NCBI RefSeq assembly: GCF_001514065.1
Contig: NZ_KQ948423.1
Coordinates: 186,001-250,000, forward strand
Source: Streptomyces antibioticus
Lineage (GTDB): Bacteria > Actinomycetota > Actinomycetes > Streptomycetales > Streptomycetaceae
DNA: 64,000 nucleotides
Direction of reading: 5' to 3'
Part shown: piece after piece, positions 49,171 through 58,611 of the stretch
How the letters are laid out: the number at the start of each line of letters is the position of its first letter
Numbering within the stretch: the first letter of the stretch is position 1
Notes under the pieces: generated by a model
Database searches by the model: none
Told to the model about the DNA's origin: nothing
The model's input: the letters and a program-made list of their open reading frames with translations, nothing else
Position numbers and translations under genes: made by a program

Positions 49171-51231
49171 TCAGCGCGAACGCGACCCCTCACCGGCGTT
49201 CTGCGGCTGCTCCCGATCGGACCCGCACAACTCAGCGTTCAACTCGCCCACCAGCTGCACCAGATCGGTAGGTCGGTCGGCCCCCCACCAGTCCCCCAGC
49301 AGCTCCGCCAACGACGCCTCCCGAGCCGCCGCAAGCCGCTCGGCGACCGCGACCCCCTCCGCCGTCAGCACCAGATCCACCCCTGACCGCACCGCCAGCC
49401 GCCGCTCCTCCACCTGCCGGGCCGCCGCGATGACGACGTCCAACGGCACGGAACTCCGCTCAGCAAGCGACGCCGGCTCCACCGACCCGTACTTGTTGAT
49501 CCGCAGCAGCAGCCAACTAGCCCCGGGCAGCAGGTCGTACCCGGCCCGGTCGGTGATCGTCCGGTAGATCTCCCGCCGCCCCTCGCGCGTCCCGAGCACC
49601 GACAGCGCCCGGCACACCTCGTCGTACGACGACCGCTCCACCGGATTGCTGGCCAGCGTCTCCGTCACATCGGGCGCGGTGACCGACGCCCGCAGCCGGT
49701 CCTCCTTGAGGAACCACGCGAGCACGAACCCCAACAGGGCGACAGGCGCCGCGTACAGGAACACGTCGGTGATCGAGGACGCGTACGCGTGCAACGCGGC
49801 GGGCCGCAACGCAGCCGGCAGGTTCGCGATGTCACGCGGATCGGCCTCCAACCCCTCCACGCTCACCCCGCCCGGCAGCACGCCCCCGGCCCCGGCCCCG
49901 GCGAACGCGTCGGCCAGCTTGTCCCCGAGCCGGTTGGTGAACACCGTCCCGAAGACGGCGACCCCGAACGACGCCCCGATCGACCGGAAGAACGTCGCCC
50001 CGGACGTCGCGACGCCGAGATCCTCGTACGACACGGCGTTCTGCACGATGAGCACCAGCACCTGCATGACGAGCCCGAGCCCCAGCCCGAACACGAGGAA
50101 GCAACCGCTCATCACCCAGGTGGAACTGGACTCGTCGAGCTGGTGCAGCAACAGCAGCCCGATCGTCGTGACAGCCGTACCCGCGATCGGGAACACCTTC
50201 CACCGCCCGGTACGACTCACGACCTGCCCGGACACCGTCGACGACACCAACAGCCCGAACACCATCGGCAGCATGTGCACCCCGGACATGGTCGGCGAGA
50301 CGCCCTGCACGACTTGGAGGAACGTCGGCAGATAGGTCATCGCGCCGAACATGGCGAAACCGACGACGAAGCTGATCACCGCGGACAGGACAAAGGTCCG
50401 GATCCGGAACAGCTTCAACGGCAGCACGGGCTCCGCGGCCCGCCGCTCCACGGCCACGAAGGCGACACCCAGCACGACCCCGAGCACGGCCAGCCCCACG
50501 ATCTGCGGCGACCCCCACCCCCACGTGGTGCCGCCGAGGGAGGCGACCAGCACCAGACAGGTCGCGACGGACGCGATGAGCAACGTCCCCAGATAGTCGA
50601 TGACATGAGGGGTCGCCTTGCGCGGAATCCGCAGCACGGTCGCGATGACGGCGAGCGCCACGACCCCGACCGGCAGGTTGACGTAGAAGACCCAACGCCA
50701 GCTCAGATGCTCGGTGAACACCCCGCCCAGCAGCGGTCCGAGCACGCTCGTCGCCCCGAACACCGCCCCGAACAGCCCTTGGTAGCGCCCGCGTTCACGC
50801 GGCGGCACGAGATCGCCGACGATCGCCATGGACAGCACCATGAGCCCACCGCCGCCGAGCCCCTGCAACGCCCGGAACGCGATGAGTTGGGGCATGTTCT
50901 GCGCCGCCCCGCACAGCGCGGACCCCACCAGAAAGACCACGATGGCGGTCTGGAACAGCCTCTTGCGCCCGTACTGGTCCCCGAGTTTTCCCCACAGCGG
51001 CGTGGCGGCCGTGGAGGCGAGCAGATACGCCGTGACGACCCACGACAGATGCTCCAGCCCACCCAGGTCGCTGACGATGGTCGGCAACGCGGTCGACACG
51101 ATCGTCTGGTCCAGCGCGGCGAGCAGCATTCCGAGCAGCAGCGCCCCGATCGACACGAGGACGTTCCCGGGCACGTGTTCGTCCGGCGTGCCCCGCACCT
51201 CTCCCGTCCTGGCGTGCGCATCCGCGGCCAT
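49171..51231 (-). CDS. MFS exporter (DHA2) fused to a C-terminal MarR-like winged helix
   Basis: A 686-residue protein. Residues 20-530 form a 14-helix EmrB/QacA exporter (motif A WGKLGDQYGRKRLFQ; MAIVGDLVPPRERGRYQGLFGAVFG). Residues about 555-675 lack membrane helices and form a winged-helix region: GYDLLPGASWLLLRINKYGSVEPASLAERSSVPLDVVIAAARQVEERRLAVR with a wing VDLVLTAEG. ATG 51231 follows AGGAGG directly. The cytoplasmic tail may sense substrate or bind DNA. Relatives are annotated in Streptomyces. Confidence 0.88.
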   Translation of the reverse strand: MAADAHARTGEVRGTPDEHVPGNVLVSIGALLLGMLLAALDQTIVSTALPTIVSDLGGLEHLSWVVTAYLLASTAATPLWGKLGDQYGRKRLFQTAIVVFLVGSALCGAAQNMPQLIAFRALQGLGGGGLMVLSMAIVGDLVPPRERGRYQGLFGAVFGATSVLGPLLGGVFTEHLSWRWVFYVNLPVGVVALAVIATVLRIPRKATPHVIDYLGTLLIASVATCLVLVASLGGTTWGWGSPQIVGLAVLGVVLGVAFVAVERRAAEPVLPLKLFRIRTFVLSAVISFVVGFAMFGAMTYLPTFLQVVQGVSPTMSGVHMLPMVFGLLVSSTVSGQVVSRTGRWKVFPIAGTAVTTIGLLLLHQLDESSSTWVMSGCFLVFGLGLGLVMQVLVLIVQNAVSYEDLGVATSGATFFRSIGASFGVAVFGTVFTNRLGDKLADAFAGAGAGGVLPGGVSVEGLEADPRDIANLPAALRPAALHAYASSITDVFLYAAPVALLGFVLAWFLKEDRLRASVTAPDVTETLASNPVERSSYDEVCRALSVLGTREGRREIYRTITDRAGYDLLPGASWLLLRINKYGSVEPASLAERSSVPLDVVIAAARQVEERRLAVRSGVDLVLTAEGVAVAERLAAAREASLAELLGDWWGADRPTDLVQLVGELNAELCGSDREQPQNAGEGSRSR

Positions 51232-51391
51232 GAAGACCTCCTGTGAGACTCGTGACGACTCCATCGTGGTCGGTGTGACCAGTTTTGGCCTGTCAAGTCC
51301 TGTTGGAAGCCACGGTTCCGGGGGTTGGCGGGAGACGAGTGTGAAGAGGGTCTGCATAATCTCTGGAGTTCGCGAGGGGAGGGACGAACAC

Positions 51392-52357
51392 ATGGCGGAG
51401 ACGAGCGGCCACTTGTGCCCGGAGTGCGGGGCACCCAGAGGGGTCGACAACACCCCGTCCTGCGGGTGCACCCAGCGGGCGTCCGACGCCCTGCGCGACG
51501 CGCGCGAGGCGGAACAGGCGGCGGCGGAGGACTTCGACCCGCTGCGCATTCGGCCGTACGTCGCCCTGGAATCGGAGAGCCAGGAGCCCGAGGCCACTGC
51601 CCCCGTACCCGTGGTGCCCGCCCCCCTGCCCGACGCGACGATGCAGTTGCGCCCGGTCTCCGAGCCGCCCCAACCGAGCACCGAGGACCTGAGCCTCTTC
51701 GAGAGCGCCCCGGCCGACGGGAGCACTCCTGACGCCCCCCGCTCCCGCGGCTCCCGCCACCGCCGCACCCTGATCCTGGCCACGGCCGGCGCTCTGGTGA
51801 CGGTGGTCGCGGCGGCGGGCCTGGCGAGCGGCCTGTTCTCGTACGACGGCCCGGAGCGCGACAAGGCGCTCCCGAAGGAGGTCCGGGCGAGCGTGCCGGA
51901 CGCGTCGACCAGCTCGGCACCGGCGTCCCCGGAGACGAGCGCGGCGCCGGCCCGGCCGACCTCGGCGTCCCCGACCCCGAGCGCGAGCCCGTCGACGTCC
52001 GCGTCCCCGTCGCCGTCACGGACCAGCGCGTCGCCGACCCCGTCGGTCTCCACCGCAGCGCCGTCGACCCCGGCGGCGACGGACCCCACCGGCACGGCCG
52101 AGAGGAACATCGGCGGCTCCGAGGAGACCGCCCCACCGGTGCTGCGCCGCGGCGCCCAGGGCGACGAGGTCGTGGAACTCGAACTGCGCCTGACGCAGCT
52201 CAACCTCTACACGAGGAAGCCGGGCGGCCGCTACAACGAGGCCGTCGAGGACGCGGTCACCCGCTACCAGTGGGCGCGGGGCATCCAGCTGGAGGAGTAC
52301 GGCGTCTACGACCTGGCGACGCGGGCGAAGCTGGAGTCGGAGACCACGGAGCCGTGA
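51392..52357 (+). CDS. peptidoglycan-binding membrane protein with N-terminal zinc ribbon
   Basis: A 321-residue protein. A cytoplasmic zinc ribbon (LCPECGAPRGVDNTPSCGC) opens it. One membrane helix (LILATAGALVTVVAAAGLASGLF) follows near residue 130, then a long Ser/Pro/Thr linker. The outer PG_binding_1 domain is VLRRGAQGDEVVELELRLTQLNLYTRKPGGRYNEAVEDAVTRYQWARGI. It could link the wall to a cytoplasmic partner. AGGGGAGGG lies before ATG 51392. It is divergent from the MFS-MarR gene. Confidence 0.87.
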   Translation: MAETSGHLCPECGAPRGVDNTPSCGCTQRASDALRDAREAEQAAAEDFDPLRIRPYVALESESQEPEATAPVPVVPAPLPDATMQLRPVSEPPQPSTEDLSLFESAPADGSTPDAPRSRGSRHRRTLILATAGALVTVVAAAGLASGLFSYDGPERDKALPKEVRASVPDASTSSAPASPETSAAPARPTSASPTPSASPSTSASPSPSRTSASPTPSVSTAAPSTPAATDPTGTAERNIGGSEETAPPVLRRGAQGDEVVELELRLTQLNLYTRKPGGRYNEAVEDAVTRYQWARGIQLEEYGVYDLATRAKLESETTEP

Positions 52358-52387
52358 CGCCCGTAGTCCGATGACATCCGGGTCGCC

Positions 52388-53056
52388 TCACCCGACGTAG
52401 AGCCGGATCTCCCCGTCGCCCCTGGCCTCCACCCGCACCTGCGTCAGGTCCCGCACCACCACGTCGGGCTCATGGAAGTCGGCCCGCGGCCCGACCCCCA
52501 CGACCTGCATGCCCGCGGCGCGCCCGGCCGTGATGCCCGCCCCGGAGTCCTCGAAGACGATGCACTGCGCGGGGTCCACCCCGAGTTCCGCGGCGCCCTT
52601 CAGGAACCCCTCGGGGTCGGGCTTGCTCGCGCCGACGCTCTCGGCGGTGATCCGCACCTCCGGCAGGGCGAGGCCCGCCGCGGCCATGCGCGCGGTGGAC
52701 AGGGCGACGTCGGCGGAGGTCACGAGCGCGTGCGGCACCCCGGCCAGCGAGGCGAGGAAGGCCTCCGCGCCGGGGACGGCGACCACGCCGTCCATGTCGG
52801 CGGTCTCCTCGGCGAGCATGCGCGCGTTCTCCGCGTGGTTCTGCGCCATGGGCCGGTCGGGCAGCAGCAGGGCCATGGAGGCGTACCCCTGCCGCCCGTG
52901 GACGACCTTCATGACCTCGTCGCCGTCCAGTCCGTGCCGGTCGGCCCAGCGCCGCCAGAGGCGCTCGACGACGGCGTCGGAGTTCACGAGGGTGCCGTCC
53001 ATGTCCAGCAGGAGGGCGCGGGCGGTCAGCACGGTGGGCACGGCGGTGGCCGTCAT
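52388..53056 (-). CDS. HAD-family phosphatase
   Basis: A 222-residue HAD hydrolase with motif I LLLDMDGTLVNSD, motif II VTSADV, motif III GASKPDPEGFL and motif IV CIVFEDSGAGITAG. The cap insert and length resemble beta-phosphoglucomutase-like and sugar-phosphate phosphatases (DOG type). ATG 53056 gives MTATAVPTVLTARALLLD. The substrate is unknown. Confidence 0.88.
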   Translation of the reverse strand: MTATAVPTVLTARALLLDMDGTLVNSDAVVERLWRRWADRHGLDGDEVMKVVHGRQGYASMALLLPDRPMAQNHAENARMLAEETADMDGVVAVPGAEAFLASLAGVPHALVTSADVALSTARMAAAGLALPEVRITAESVGASKPDPEGFLKGAAELGVDPAQCIVFEDSGAGITAGRAAGMQVVGVGPRADFHEPDVVVRDLTQVRVEARGDGEIRLYVG

Positions 53057-53220
53057 CGGCAGCTCCAGGGCGCGGGGAACGCCGGGGGTCGCCCGGCGGG
53101 ACAAGGCGGCCCCGCCCGCCGGTCAGGGAAAACGGGCGGGAGCCACTTTGTTCCTCCACGGTACAAAACGAGACCATGATCCCGCCACCGTCTCCCGGAA
53201 CAGTTCACTCACCGTTCAGC

Positions 53221-53802
53221 TCACGCGGTCACGGCCTCCCACAGGCTCCACACGCCGAGGCCCAGCATCAGCACGGCCGCGATCTTCGTGATGAGCGCCA
53301 GCGGCACCCGCTTCATCAGGGCCTTTCCGCCGACGATGCCGAGACCGGCCACGGCCCAGAGCGCGAGCACGGCACCCAGGCCGACCGACAGCGGGTCGTC
53401 GTAGCGGGCCGCGAGGTTCGCCGTCATGATCTGCGTCAGGTCACCGAACTCGGCGACCAGGATGAGCATGAACCCGGCCCCAGCGACCTTCCAGAAGGAC
53501 TGGTTCTCGGGCCGCCGGATCTCTTCCTCGCCGTCGTCCTTGTTCCGCAGCAGCACGGCCGCGCCGCCGAGGAAGAGCACACCGGTGATGGCGTGCACGA
53601 TCTGCTGCGGCAGCAGGGTCAGCACGCTGCCCGCCGCGACGGCGAGTGCGACATGGAGCGCGAAGGCGGCGGCGACGCCCGCGAAGACGTAGGAGGCGCG
53701 GTACCGGGTGCCGAGGACCAGCCCGGCGAGGGCGGTCTTGTCCGGGAGCTCGGCCAGGAAGACGACGCCGAAGACCACGGCCGTCACGGTGAAGCTGATC
53801 AA
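53221..53802 (-). CDS. TMEM165/GDT1-family cation transporter, probably manganese export
   Basis: A 193-residue membrane protein with six helices and the two family motifs as ELPDKT (first half) and EFGDLT (second half), which bind the cation. The family moves Mn2+ or Ca2+ in exchange for protons. A yybP-ykoY riboswitch, the manganese sensor, lies directly upstream and supports a manganese role. The start is TTG 53802, four bases after GAGG. Confidence 0.9.
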   Translation of the reverse strand: MISFTVTAVVFGVVFLAELPDKTALAGLVLGTRYRASYVFAGVAAAFALHVALAVAAGSVLTLLPQQIVHAITGVLFLGGAAVLLRNKDDGEEEIRRPENQSFWKVAGAGFMLILVAEFGDLTQIMTANLAARYDDPLSVGLGAVLALWAVAGLGIVGGKALMKRVPLALITKIAAVLMLGLGVWSLWEAVTA

Positions 53803-53855
53803 GGTTCCTCAATCGGTCGGGCTGCCCCACCGAGAGTGTTACCGCGAAGACCGCG

Positions 53856-54010
53856 AAAAAAGACACCTCGGCATGGCAGCACACGGTCAGTGCACTGCTG
53901 TGCCGAAGGTCTCGCTGGCGAGGTCCGCAAGGGACCCGCCTCCGGGCGCCGGCTCAGACGAGCTGAGCAGTATGTCGACGGTCCGGCGAAGAGCTACTCC
54001 CCTTCAACTC
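53856..54010 (-). promoter_or_regulatory. yybP-ykoY (manganese) riboswitch with terminator
   Basis: On the minus strand the hallmark GGGGAGTAGC (about 54002-53993) and GCGAGACCTTCGGC (about 53915-53902) are present. The second can pair with GCCGAGGTGTC just before six T (53861-53856), forming an intrinsic terminator. This is the expected switch: with metal bound the 3' part is held by the aptamer and the gene is read. TATGAT at 54021-54016 is a good -10 element, placing the RNA start near 54009. Confidence 0.88.
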
Positions 54011-54043
54011 CGTCAATCATACGAGATCGTTTCGCCGTAGAGC

Positions 54044-54072
54044 TTGTCGTGTCATGTACACGTCACTAGCTT
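54044..54072 (+). promoter_or_regulatory. possible promoter for the secreted nuclease gene
   Basis: TTGTCG and TAGCTT are separated by 17 bases, a good fit to the main vegetative sigma factor. ATGTACACGTCAC between them contains a partial palindrome. It lies about 90 bases before the start at 54163. Confidence 0.45.
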
Positions 54073-54162
54073 CTCACCCAACGCACATCTCCCGGCAACA
54101 GGGCGAGGCGAGCATTCCTTCGCCCGCACGCCTCAACACCCCCTCACCCCCAGGGAGTTCGC

Positions 54163-54807
54163 ATGCCGAAGTTCTACGCGCGTCGACGGCTGAGCATACT
54201 CGCGGCGCTCACCGGTCTCATAGCCTCGGTCGGACTTTTCAACGGCCCGACCGCCTCCGCCGCCCTCCCCACCCCGGTCAGCGCCGCCACCGCCCGCACC
54301 TACCTCGCCTCGCTCACCGTTGCGACCGAGGACCGCACCGGCTACAACCGCGACCTCTTCCCGCACTGGATCACCATCTCCGGCACCTGCAACACCCGTG
54401 AGACGGTCCTCAAGCGCGACGGCTCCAACGTGGTCACCGACTCCGCCTGCGCCTCCACCAGCGGCAGCTGGTACTCGCAGTACGACGGCGCCACCTGGAC
54501 CGCCGCGTCCGACCTGGACATCGACCACCTGGTCCCGCTCGCCGAGGCCTGGGACTCGGGCGCCAGCTCCTGGACCACCGCGCAGCGCCAGGCCTTCGCC
54601 AACGACCTGACCCGCCCGCAGCTCATCGCGGTCACCGACAACGTCAACCAGGCCAAGGGCGACCAGGACCCGGCCACCTGGATGCCCTCGCGGACCGCGT
54701 ACCGCTGCACCTACGTCCGCGCCTGGGTCCAGGTGAAGTACTACTACGACCTGTCCGTGGACTCCGCCGAGAAGAGCGCGCTCACCAGCTATCTGAGCGC
54801 CTGCTGA
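54163..54807 (+). CDS. secreted HNH endonuclease (GmrSD/DUF1524 type)
   Basis: A 214-residue exported protein with signal peptide RRLSILAALTGLIASVGLFNGPTASA. The nuclease core is ASDLDIDHLVPLAEAWDSG, then RQAFANDLTRPQLIAVTDNVNQAKGDQDPATWMP. The D-I-D-H-L-V-P-L stretch and N-x-x-K-G are typical of the HNH/DUF1524 fold. Four cysteines may form disulphides. It probably degrades DNA outside the cell for nutrition. AGGGAG precedes ATG 54163. Confidence 0.9.
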   Translation: MPKFYARRRLSILAALTGLIASVGLFNGPTASAALPTPVSAATARTYLASLTVATEDRTGYNRDLFPHWITISGTCNTRETVLKRDGSNVVTDSACASTSGSWYSQYDGATWTAASDLDIDHLVPLAEAWDSGASSWTTAQRQAFANDLTRPQLIAVTDNVNQAKGDQDPATWMPSRTAYRCTYVRAWVQVKYYYDLSVDSAEKSALTSYLSAC

Positions 54808-54868
54808 TCCAGGGCCTCCCCAACCTCCCCCGTCGTTCCGTACCGTACGGGGCGACGGAGGAGGATAC

Positions 54869-56500
54869 GTGGCCGAACTTCGGTTGGGACCGCTGCTCAG
54901 GTATGCCGACGGCTCGTCCGCGACCGTGTGGGTCGAGGCGAGCCGTCCCTGCACCGCCGAGGTGCGCGGCGACCGGGGCGCACACGGCGAGATCCGCACC
55001 TTCCAGGTCGCCGGCCACCACTACGCCCTGATCCCGGTGACCGGCCTGACCCCGGGGTCCTCCCAGCCGTACGAGGTGTTCCTGGACGGCACCCGGGTGT
55101 GGCCGCTGCCCGACTCGCCCTTCCCGCCGTCCACCCTCCCCTCCCCGGCCGACGGCGACACCGTCCGCGTCACCTTCGGTTCCTGCCGCTGGGCCGCCCC
55201 GCCGGACGGCGGGAAGGACCCGGTCGGCCCCGACGCCCTGGACGCCCTCGCGACCCGGATCACCGCCGACCCGGACGGCGAACGCCCGGACGTGCTGGTG
55301 CTGTTGGGCGACCAGGTGTACGCCGACGAGACCTCCCCGGCCACCCGCCGCTGGCTCGCCGCCCGCCGCGATCTGAGCGAACCGCCGGGCAGCGAGGTCG
55401 CGGACTACGAGGAGTACACCCACCTCTATTACGAGTCCTGGCTCGATCCCGAGGTGCGCTGGCTGCTGTCCACCGTGCCCACGTGCATGATCTTCGACGA
55501 TCACGACATATCGGATGATTGGAACACCTCGGCGGCCTGGCTGGAGGACATGCGGGCCACCTCCTGGTGGCGGGAGCGGCTGCTGAGCGGCCTGATGTCG
55601 TACTGGGTGCACCAGCACCTCGGCAACCTCACCCCGGACGAGCTGGCCACCGACCCGCTCTACGCCGCCGTCCGCCAGGCCCCGGACGGCACCGACGAGT
55701 TGCGCGCCTTCGCCTGCGAGGCCGACGCCGATCCGGCCTCGGTGCGCTGGAGTTACCGGCGCGACTTCGGGCGGGTGCGGCTGCTGATGGTGGACAGCCG
55801 GGCGGCCCGCGTCCTCGACGAGGAGCACCGGTCGATGCTCGACCCCGGTGAGGCCAGGTGGCTGCGCGAACAGGCCCTGGCCGACCGGGAGTCGTACGAC
55901 CATCTCCTCGTCGGCACCTCCCTGCCCTGGCTGCTGCCCCACCTGGTGCACGACGTCGAGGCGTGGAACGCGGTCCTGTGCCGGGGTGACCGCGGGGCCC
56001 GCTGGGCGCGGTTCGGGGAGGATCTGCGGCGCCGGGCCGACCTGGAGCACTGGGCGGCGTTCCCGGCGTCCTTCGAGGCGCTGGCCGCGCTGATCGCGGA
56101 GGTCGGGTCCGGACCGGAGGCGCCCGCGACGGTGCTGGTGCTCTCGGGGGACGTGCACCACGCGTACATCGCCGAGCCCACATGGCCCTCCGGCGACGGC
56201 CCGCAGGCGCGGGTGCTCCAGCTGACCTGCTCGCCGGTCCACAACTCCGTCCCGCTGTCCATCCGCCTCGGTTTCCGGTTCGGCTGGAGTGCGGTGGCCC
56301 GGGTGCTGGGCCGCCGGTTCGTCCGTCACGGCGGTTGTCCGCGCCCGCAGGTGGACTGGCGGCGGACGGGCGGACCTTGGTTCGGCAACCAGCTGATGAC
56401 GCTGACGCTGCGGGGGCGCTCGGCCCGGCTGCGGCTGGAACAGGCGCGCGGGAACGGCGTGCTGAAGGCCGTGGAGGAGTCGGCGCTCACCGGTTCCTGA
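54869..56500 (+). CDS. PhoD-like alkaline phosphatase / phosphodiesterase
   Basis: A 543-residue protein. An N-terminal fibronectin-like domain (LGPLLRYADGSSATVWVEAS) precedes the metallophosphatase core: TFGSCRWA, VLVLLGDQVYADE, CMIFDDHDISDDWNTS, SWWRERLLSG, LVGTSLPWLLPH and LVLSGDVHHAYIAE. These hold the metal ligands. It should hydrolyse phosphate esters. No signal peptide is visible, so it may be cytoplasmic, unlike secreted PhoD. GTG 54869 stands three bases after GGAGGA. Confidence 0.87.
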   Translation: MAELRLGPLLRYADGSSATVWVEASRPCTAEVRGDRGAHGEIRTFQVAGHHYALIPVTGLTPGSSQPYEVFLDGTRVWPLPDSPFPPSTLPSPADGDTVRVTFGSCRWAAPPDGGKDPVGPDALDALATRITADPDGERPDVLVLLGDQVYADETSPATRRWLAARRDLSEPPGSEVADYEEYTHLYYESWLDPEVRWLLSTVPTCMIFDDHDISDDWNTSAAWLEDMRATSWWRERLLSGLMSYWVHQHLGNLTPDELATDPLYAAVRQAPDGTDELRAFACEADADPASVRWSYRRDFGRVRLLMVDSRAARVLDEEHRSMLDPGEARWLREQALADRESYDHLLVGTSLPWLLPHLVHDVEAWNAVLCRGDRGARWARFGEDLRRRADLEHWAAFPASFEALAALIAEVGSGPEAPATVLVLSGDVHHAYIAEPTWPSGDGPQARVLQLTCSPVHNSVPLSIRLGFRFGWSAVARVLGRRFVRHGGCPRPQVDWRRTGGPWFGNQLMTLTLRGRSARLRLEQARGNGVLKAVEESALTGS

Positions 56501-56623
56501 GTGACGCACGGGGTGGCCGGGACCGGCGTTGGCTTCTGGTGGCCCCGACGGCATGATGAGGCGGAGCGTCCGCTTCCGGCGGGCGGCCCTGCCCAGCGCC
56601 CCCCACGCCCGGGAGTCCCCCTT

Positions 56624-58525
56624 TTGTCCGCACCGACCGCGCAGCCCTCGTCCGTCTCCCTCGCCGTGGTCGGCGCCGGCCCCAGAGGCACCAGCGTCCT
56701 GGAGCGGCTGTGCGCGTCGGTGCCCGAACTCCTGCCGTCCGGCGTGGAGTTGACCGTGCACGTCGTGGACCCCGCACCACCCGGCGCGGGCAGCGTGTGG
56801 CGGGTGGCGCAGTCGCCCGAGCTGCTGATGAACACCGTGGCCTGCCAGGTCACCCTGTTCACCGACGAGAGCGTGGACTGCTCGGGGCCGATCCGGCCGG
56901 GCCCGAGCCTGTACGAGTGGGCGGCCGGCGCACTCGGCCCGGACGCGTACCCGACCCGCGCCCACTACGGGCGGTACCTGGAGTGGGTGTTCGCCCGCAC
57001 GGTACGCAACGCCCCGCCCGCCGTGCGCGTCGAGACGCACGCGGCCCGCGCGACCCGCCTCGACGACGCCCCCGACGGCCGCCAGAGCCTCACCCTCGAC
57101 AACGGCCGCACCCTGACCGGCCTGACCGCCGTCGTCCTCACCCAGGGCCATCTGCCCACGCTCCCCACACCGGAGGAACGGCACAACGCGGCGTACGCCG
57201 CCCGCCACGGTCTGCGCCACATCCCGCCCGCCAACCCCGCCGACGTCGACCTCGACGCCATCTCCCCCGGCGAACCGGTGCTGTTGCGCGGCCTGGGTCT
57301 CAACTTCTTCGATCACACGGCCCTGTTGACGACCGGCCGCGGCGGCCGTTTCGTCCCCGGCCCGGACGGCCTGCGCTATCTCCCCTCCGGCCGCGAACCC
57401 CGCCTGTACGCCGGTTCCCGACGCGGCGTCCCCTACCAGGCGCGCGGCGACAACGCCAAGGGCCCGTACGGCCGGCACACCCCGCTCGTGCTCACCCCGG
57501 AGGTCATAGCGGGCTTCCGCAAGCGCGCCGACTCGGGCGAGGCACCCGACTTCCTCGCGGAGATATGGCCGTTGGCCGCGAAGGAGGTCGAGACCGTCTA
57601 CTACACGGCCCTGACCCGGCACCCCGACTTCCCCGACCGCTTCCTCGCCGTCCCGCACGGCCACCCCCAAGAGGCGCTGATCCTGGACGAGTTCGGCGTT
57701 CCGGACGCCGACCGCTGGTGCTGGGACCGGATCGCCCGGCCGTATACGGGCCGCGCCTTCACCGACCCCGGCGAGTGGCGTTCCTGGCTGCTGGCGCATC
57801 TGCGCGAGGACGCCGCGCAGGCCGCCCTCGGCAATGCGGACGGCCCCCTCAAGGCGGCCCTCGACGTGCTGCGCGACCTGCGCAACGAACTCCGGCTGAT
57901 CGTCGACCACGGCGGCCTGACCGGCGTCTCGCGCCGCGAGCACCTGGACGGCTGGTACACCCCGCTCAACGCGTTCCTCTCCATCGGCCCGCCCCGCCGC
58001 CGCGTCGAGGAGCTGGTGGCGCTGCTGGAGGCGGGCGTGGTGGAGGTGGTCGGCCCGCGGGTGGCGGTCGCCGAGCGGGACGGGGCCTGGGTGGCACACT
58101 CGCCGGACGTCCCCGGGTCCGCCGTACACGTGACCACACTCATAGAGGCGCGGCTGCCGGAAGCGGACGTGCGACGCACCGCCGACCCGCTGCTCGCCGG
58201 ACTGCTGGCGGCCGGGGAGTGTCGCCCTCACACGGTCGACGGGTACGAGACGGGCGGACTGGATGTCACAGCCCGGCCCTATCGCCTGATGGACCGTCAA
58301 GGTGCCGCGCACACAAGGAGGTTCGCGTTCGGTGTGCCGACGGAAGGGGTGCACTGGGTGACCGCCGCGGGCGCCCGTCCGGGTGTGGATTCGGTCATGC
58401 TTTCGGATGCCGACGCGGTGGCCAGGGAGGCCGTTCGCGCCGCTCTACGTGCCGCTACGGGTGAAACGGAAGCGAAAGCTGGGGCAAATCCGTGGCCAAA
58501 TGTTGAACTTGCAAGCATTGATTGA
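56624..58525 (+). CDS. FAD/NAD(P)-binding oxidoreductase-like protein
   Basis: A 633-residue protein. The N-terminal FAD motif VSLAVVGAGPRGTSVLERL and WRVAQSPELLMNTVACQVTLF match the FAD-NAD(P)-binding family PF13454. LLRGLGLNFFDHTALLTTGRGGRFV and a C-terminal GLDVTARPYRLMDRQG follow. Such proteins occur near amino-acid N-hydroxylase and siderophore genes, but none is here. TTG 56624 has GGGAG eight bases upstream and starts just before the FAD motif; longer versions lack a ribosome binding site. Confidence 0.82.
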   Translation: MSAPTAQPSSVSLAVVGAGPRGTSVLERLCASVPELLPSGVELTVHVVDPAPPGAGSVWRVAQSPELLMNTVACQVTLFTDESVDCSGPIRPGPSLYEWAAGALGPDAYPTRAHYGRYLEWVFARTVRNAPPAVRVETHAARATRLDDAPDGRQSLTLDNGRTLTGLTAVVLTQGHLPTLPTPEERHNAAYAARHGLRHIPPANPADVDLDAISPGEPVLLRGLGLNFFDHTALLTTGRGGRFVPGPDGLRYLPSGREPRLYAGSRRGVPYQARGDNAKGPYGRHTPLVLTPEVIAGFRKRADSGEAPDFLAEIWPLAAKEVETVYYTALTRHPDFPDRFLAVPHGHPQEALILDEFGVPDADRWCWDRIARPYTGRAFTDPGEWRSWLLAHLREDAAQAALGNADGPLKAALDVLRDLRNELRLIVDHGGLTGVSRREHLDGWYTPLNAFLSIGPPRRRVEELVALLEAGVVEVVGPRVAVAERDGAWVAHSPDVPGSAVHVTTLIEARLPEADVRRTADPLLAGLLAAGECRPHTVDGYETGGLDVTARPYRLMDRQGAAHTRRFAFGVPTEGVHWVTAAGARPGVDSVMLSDADAVAREAVRAALRAATGETEAKAGANPWPNVELASID

Positions 58526-58538
58526 GGGCGCCTAGCGT
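58509..58538 (+). promoter_or_regulatory. possible vegetative promoter for the DoxX gene
   Basis: TTGCAA (58509-58514) and TAGCGT (58533-58538) are spaced by 18 bases. The -35 element lies inside the end of the preceding gene. The start codon is at 58612. Confidence 0.5.
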
Positions 58539-58611
58539 GGAGTGCTCGCACGGACTCGTCCCCACACCGGTCCTTCCCGCGGACCGGTCCGACCGTAGGA
58601 GTACTCCCCAC

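Noticed and set aside
58287-58301. CTGATGGACCGTCAA, almost identical to the CTGA-type palindrome
   Set aside because: It lies inside the FAD-binding protein gene, encodes conserved residues (LMDRQ) and has no promoter context.
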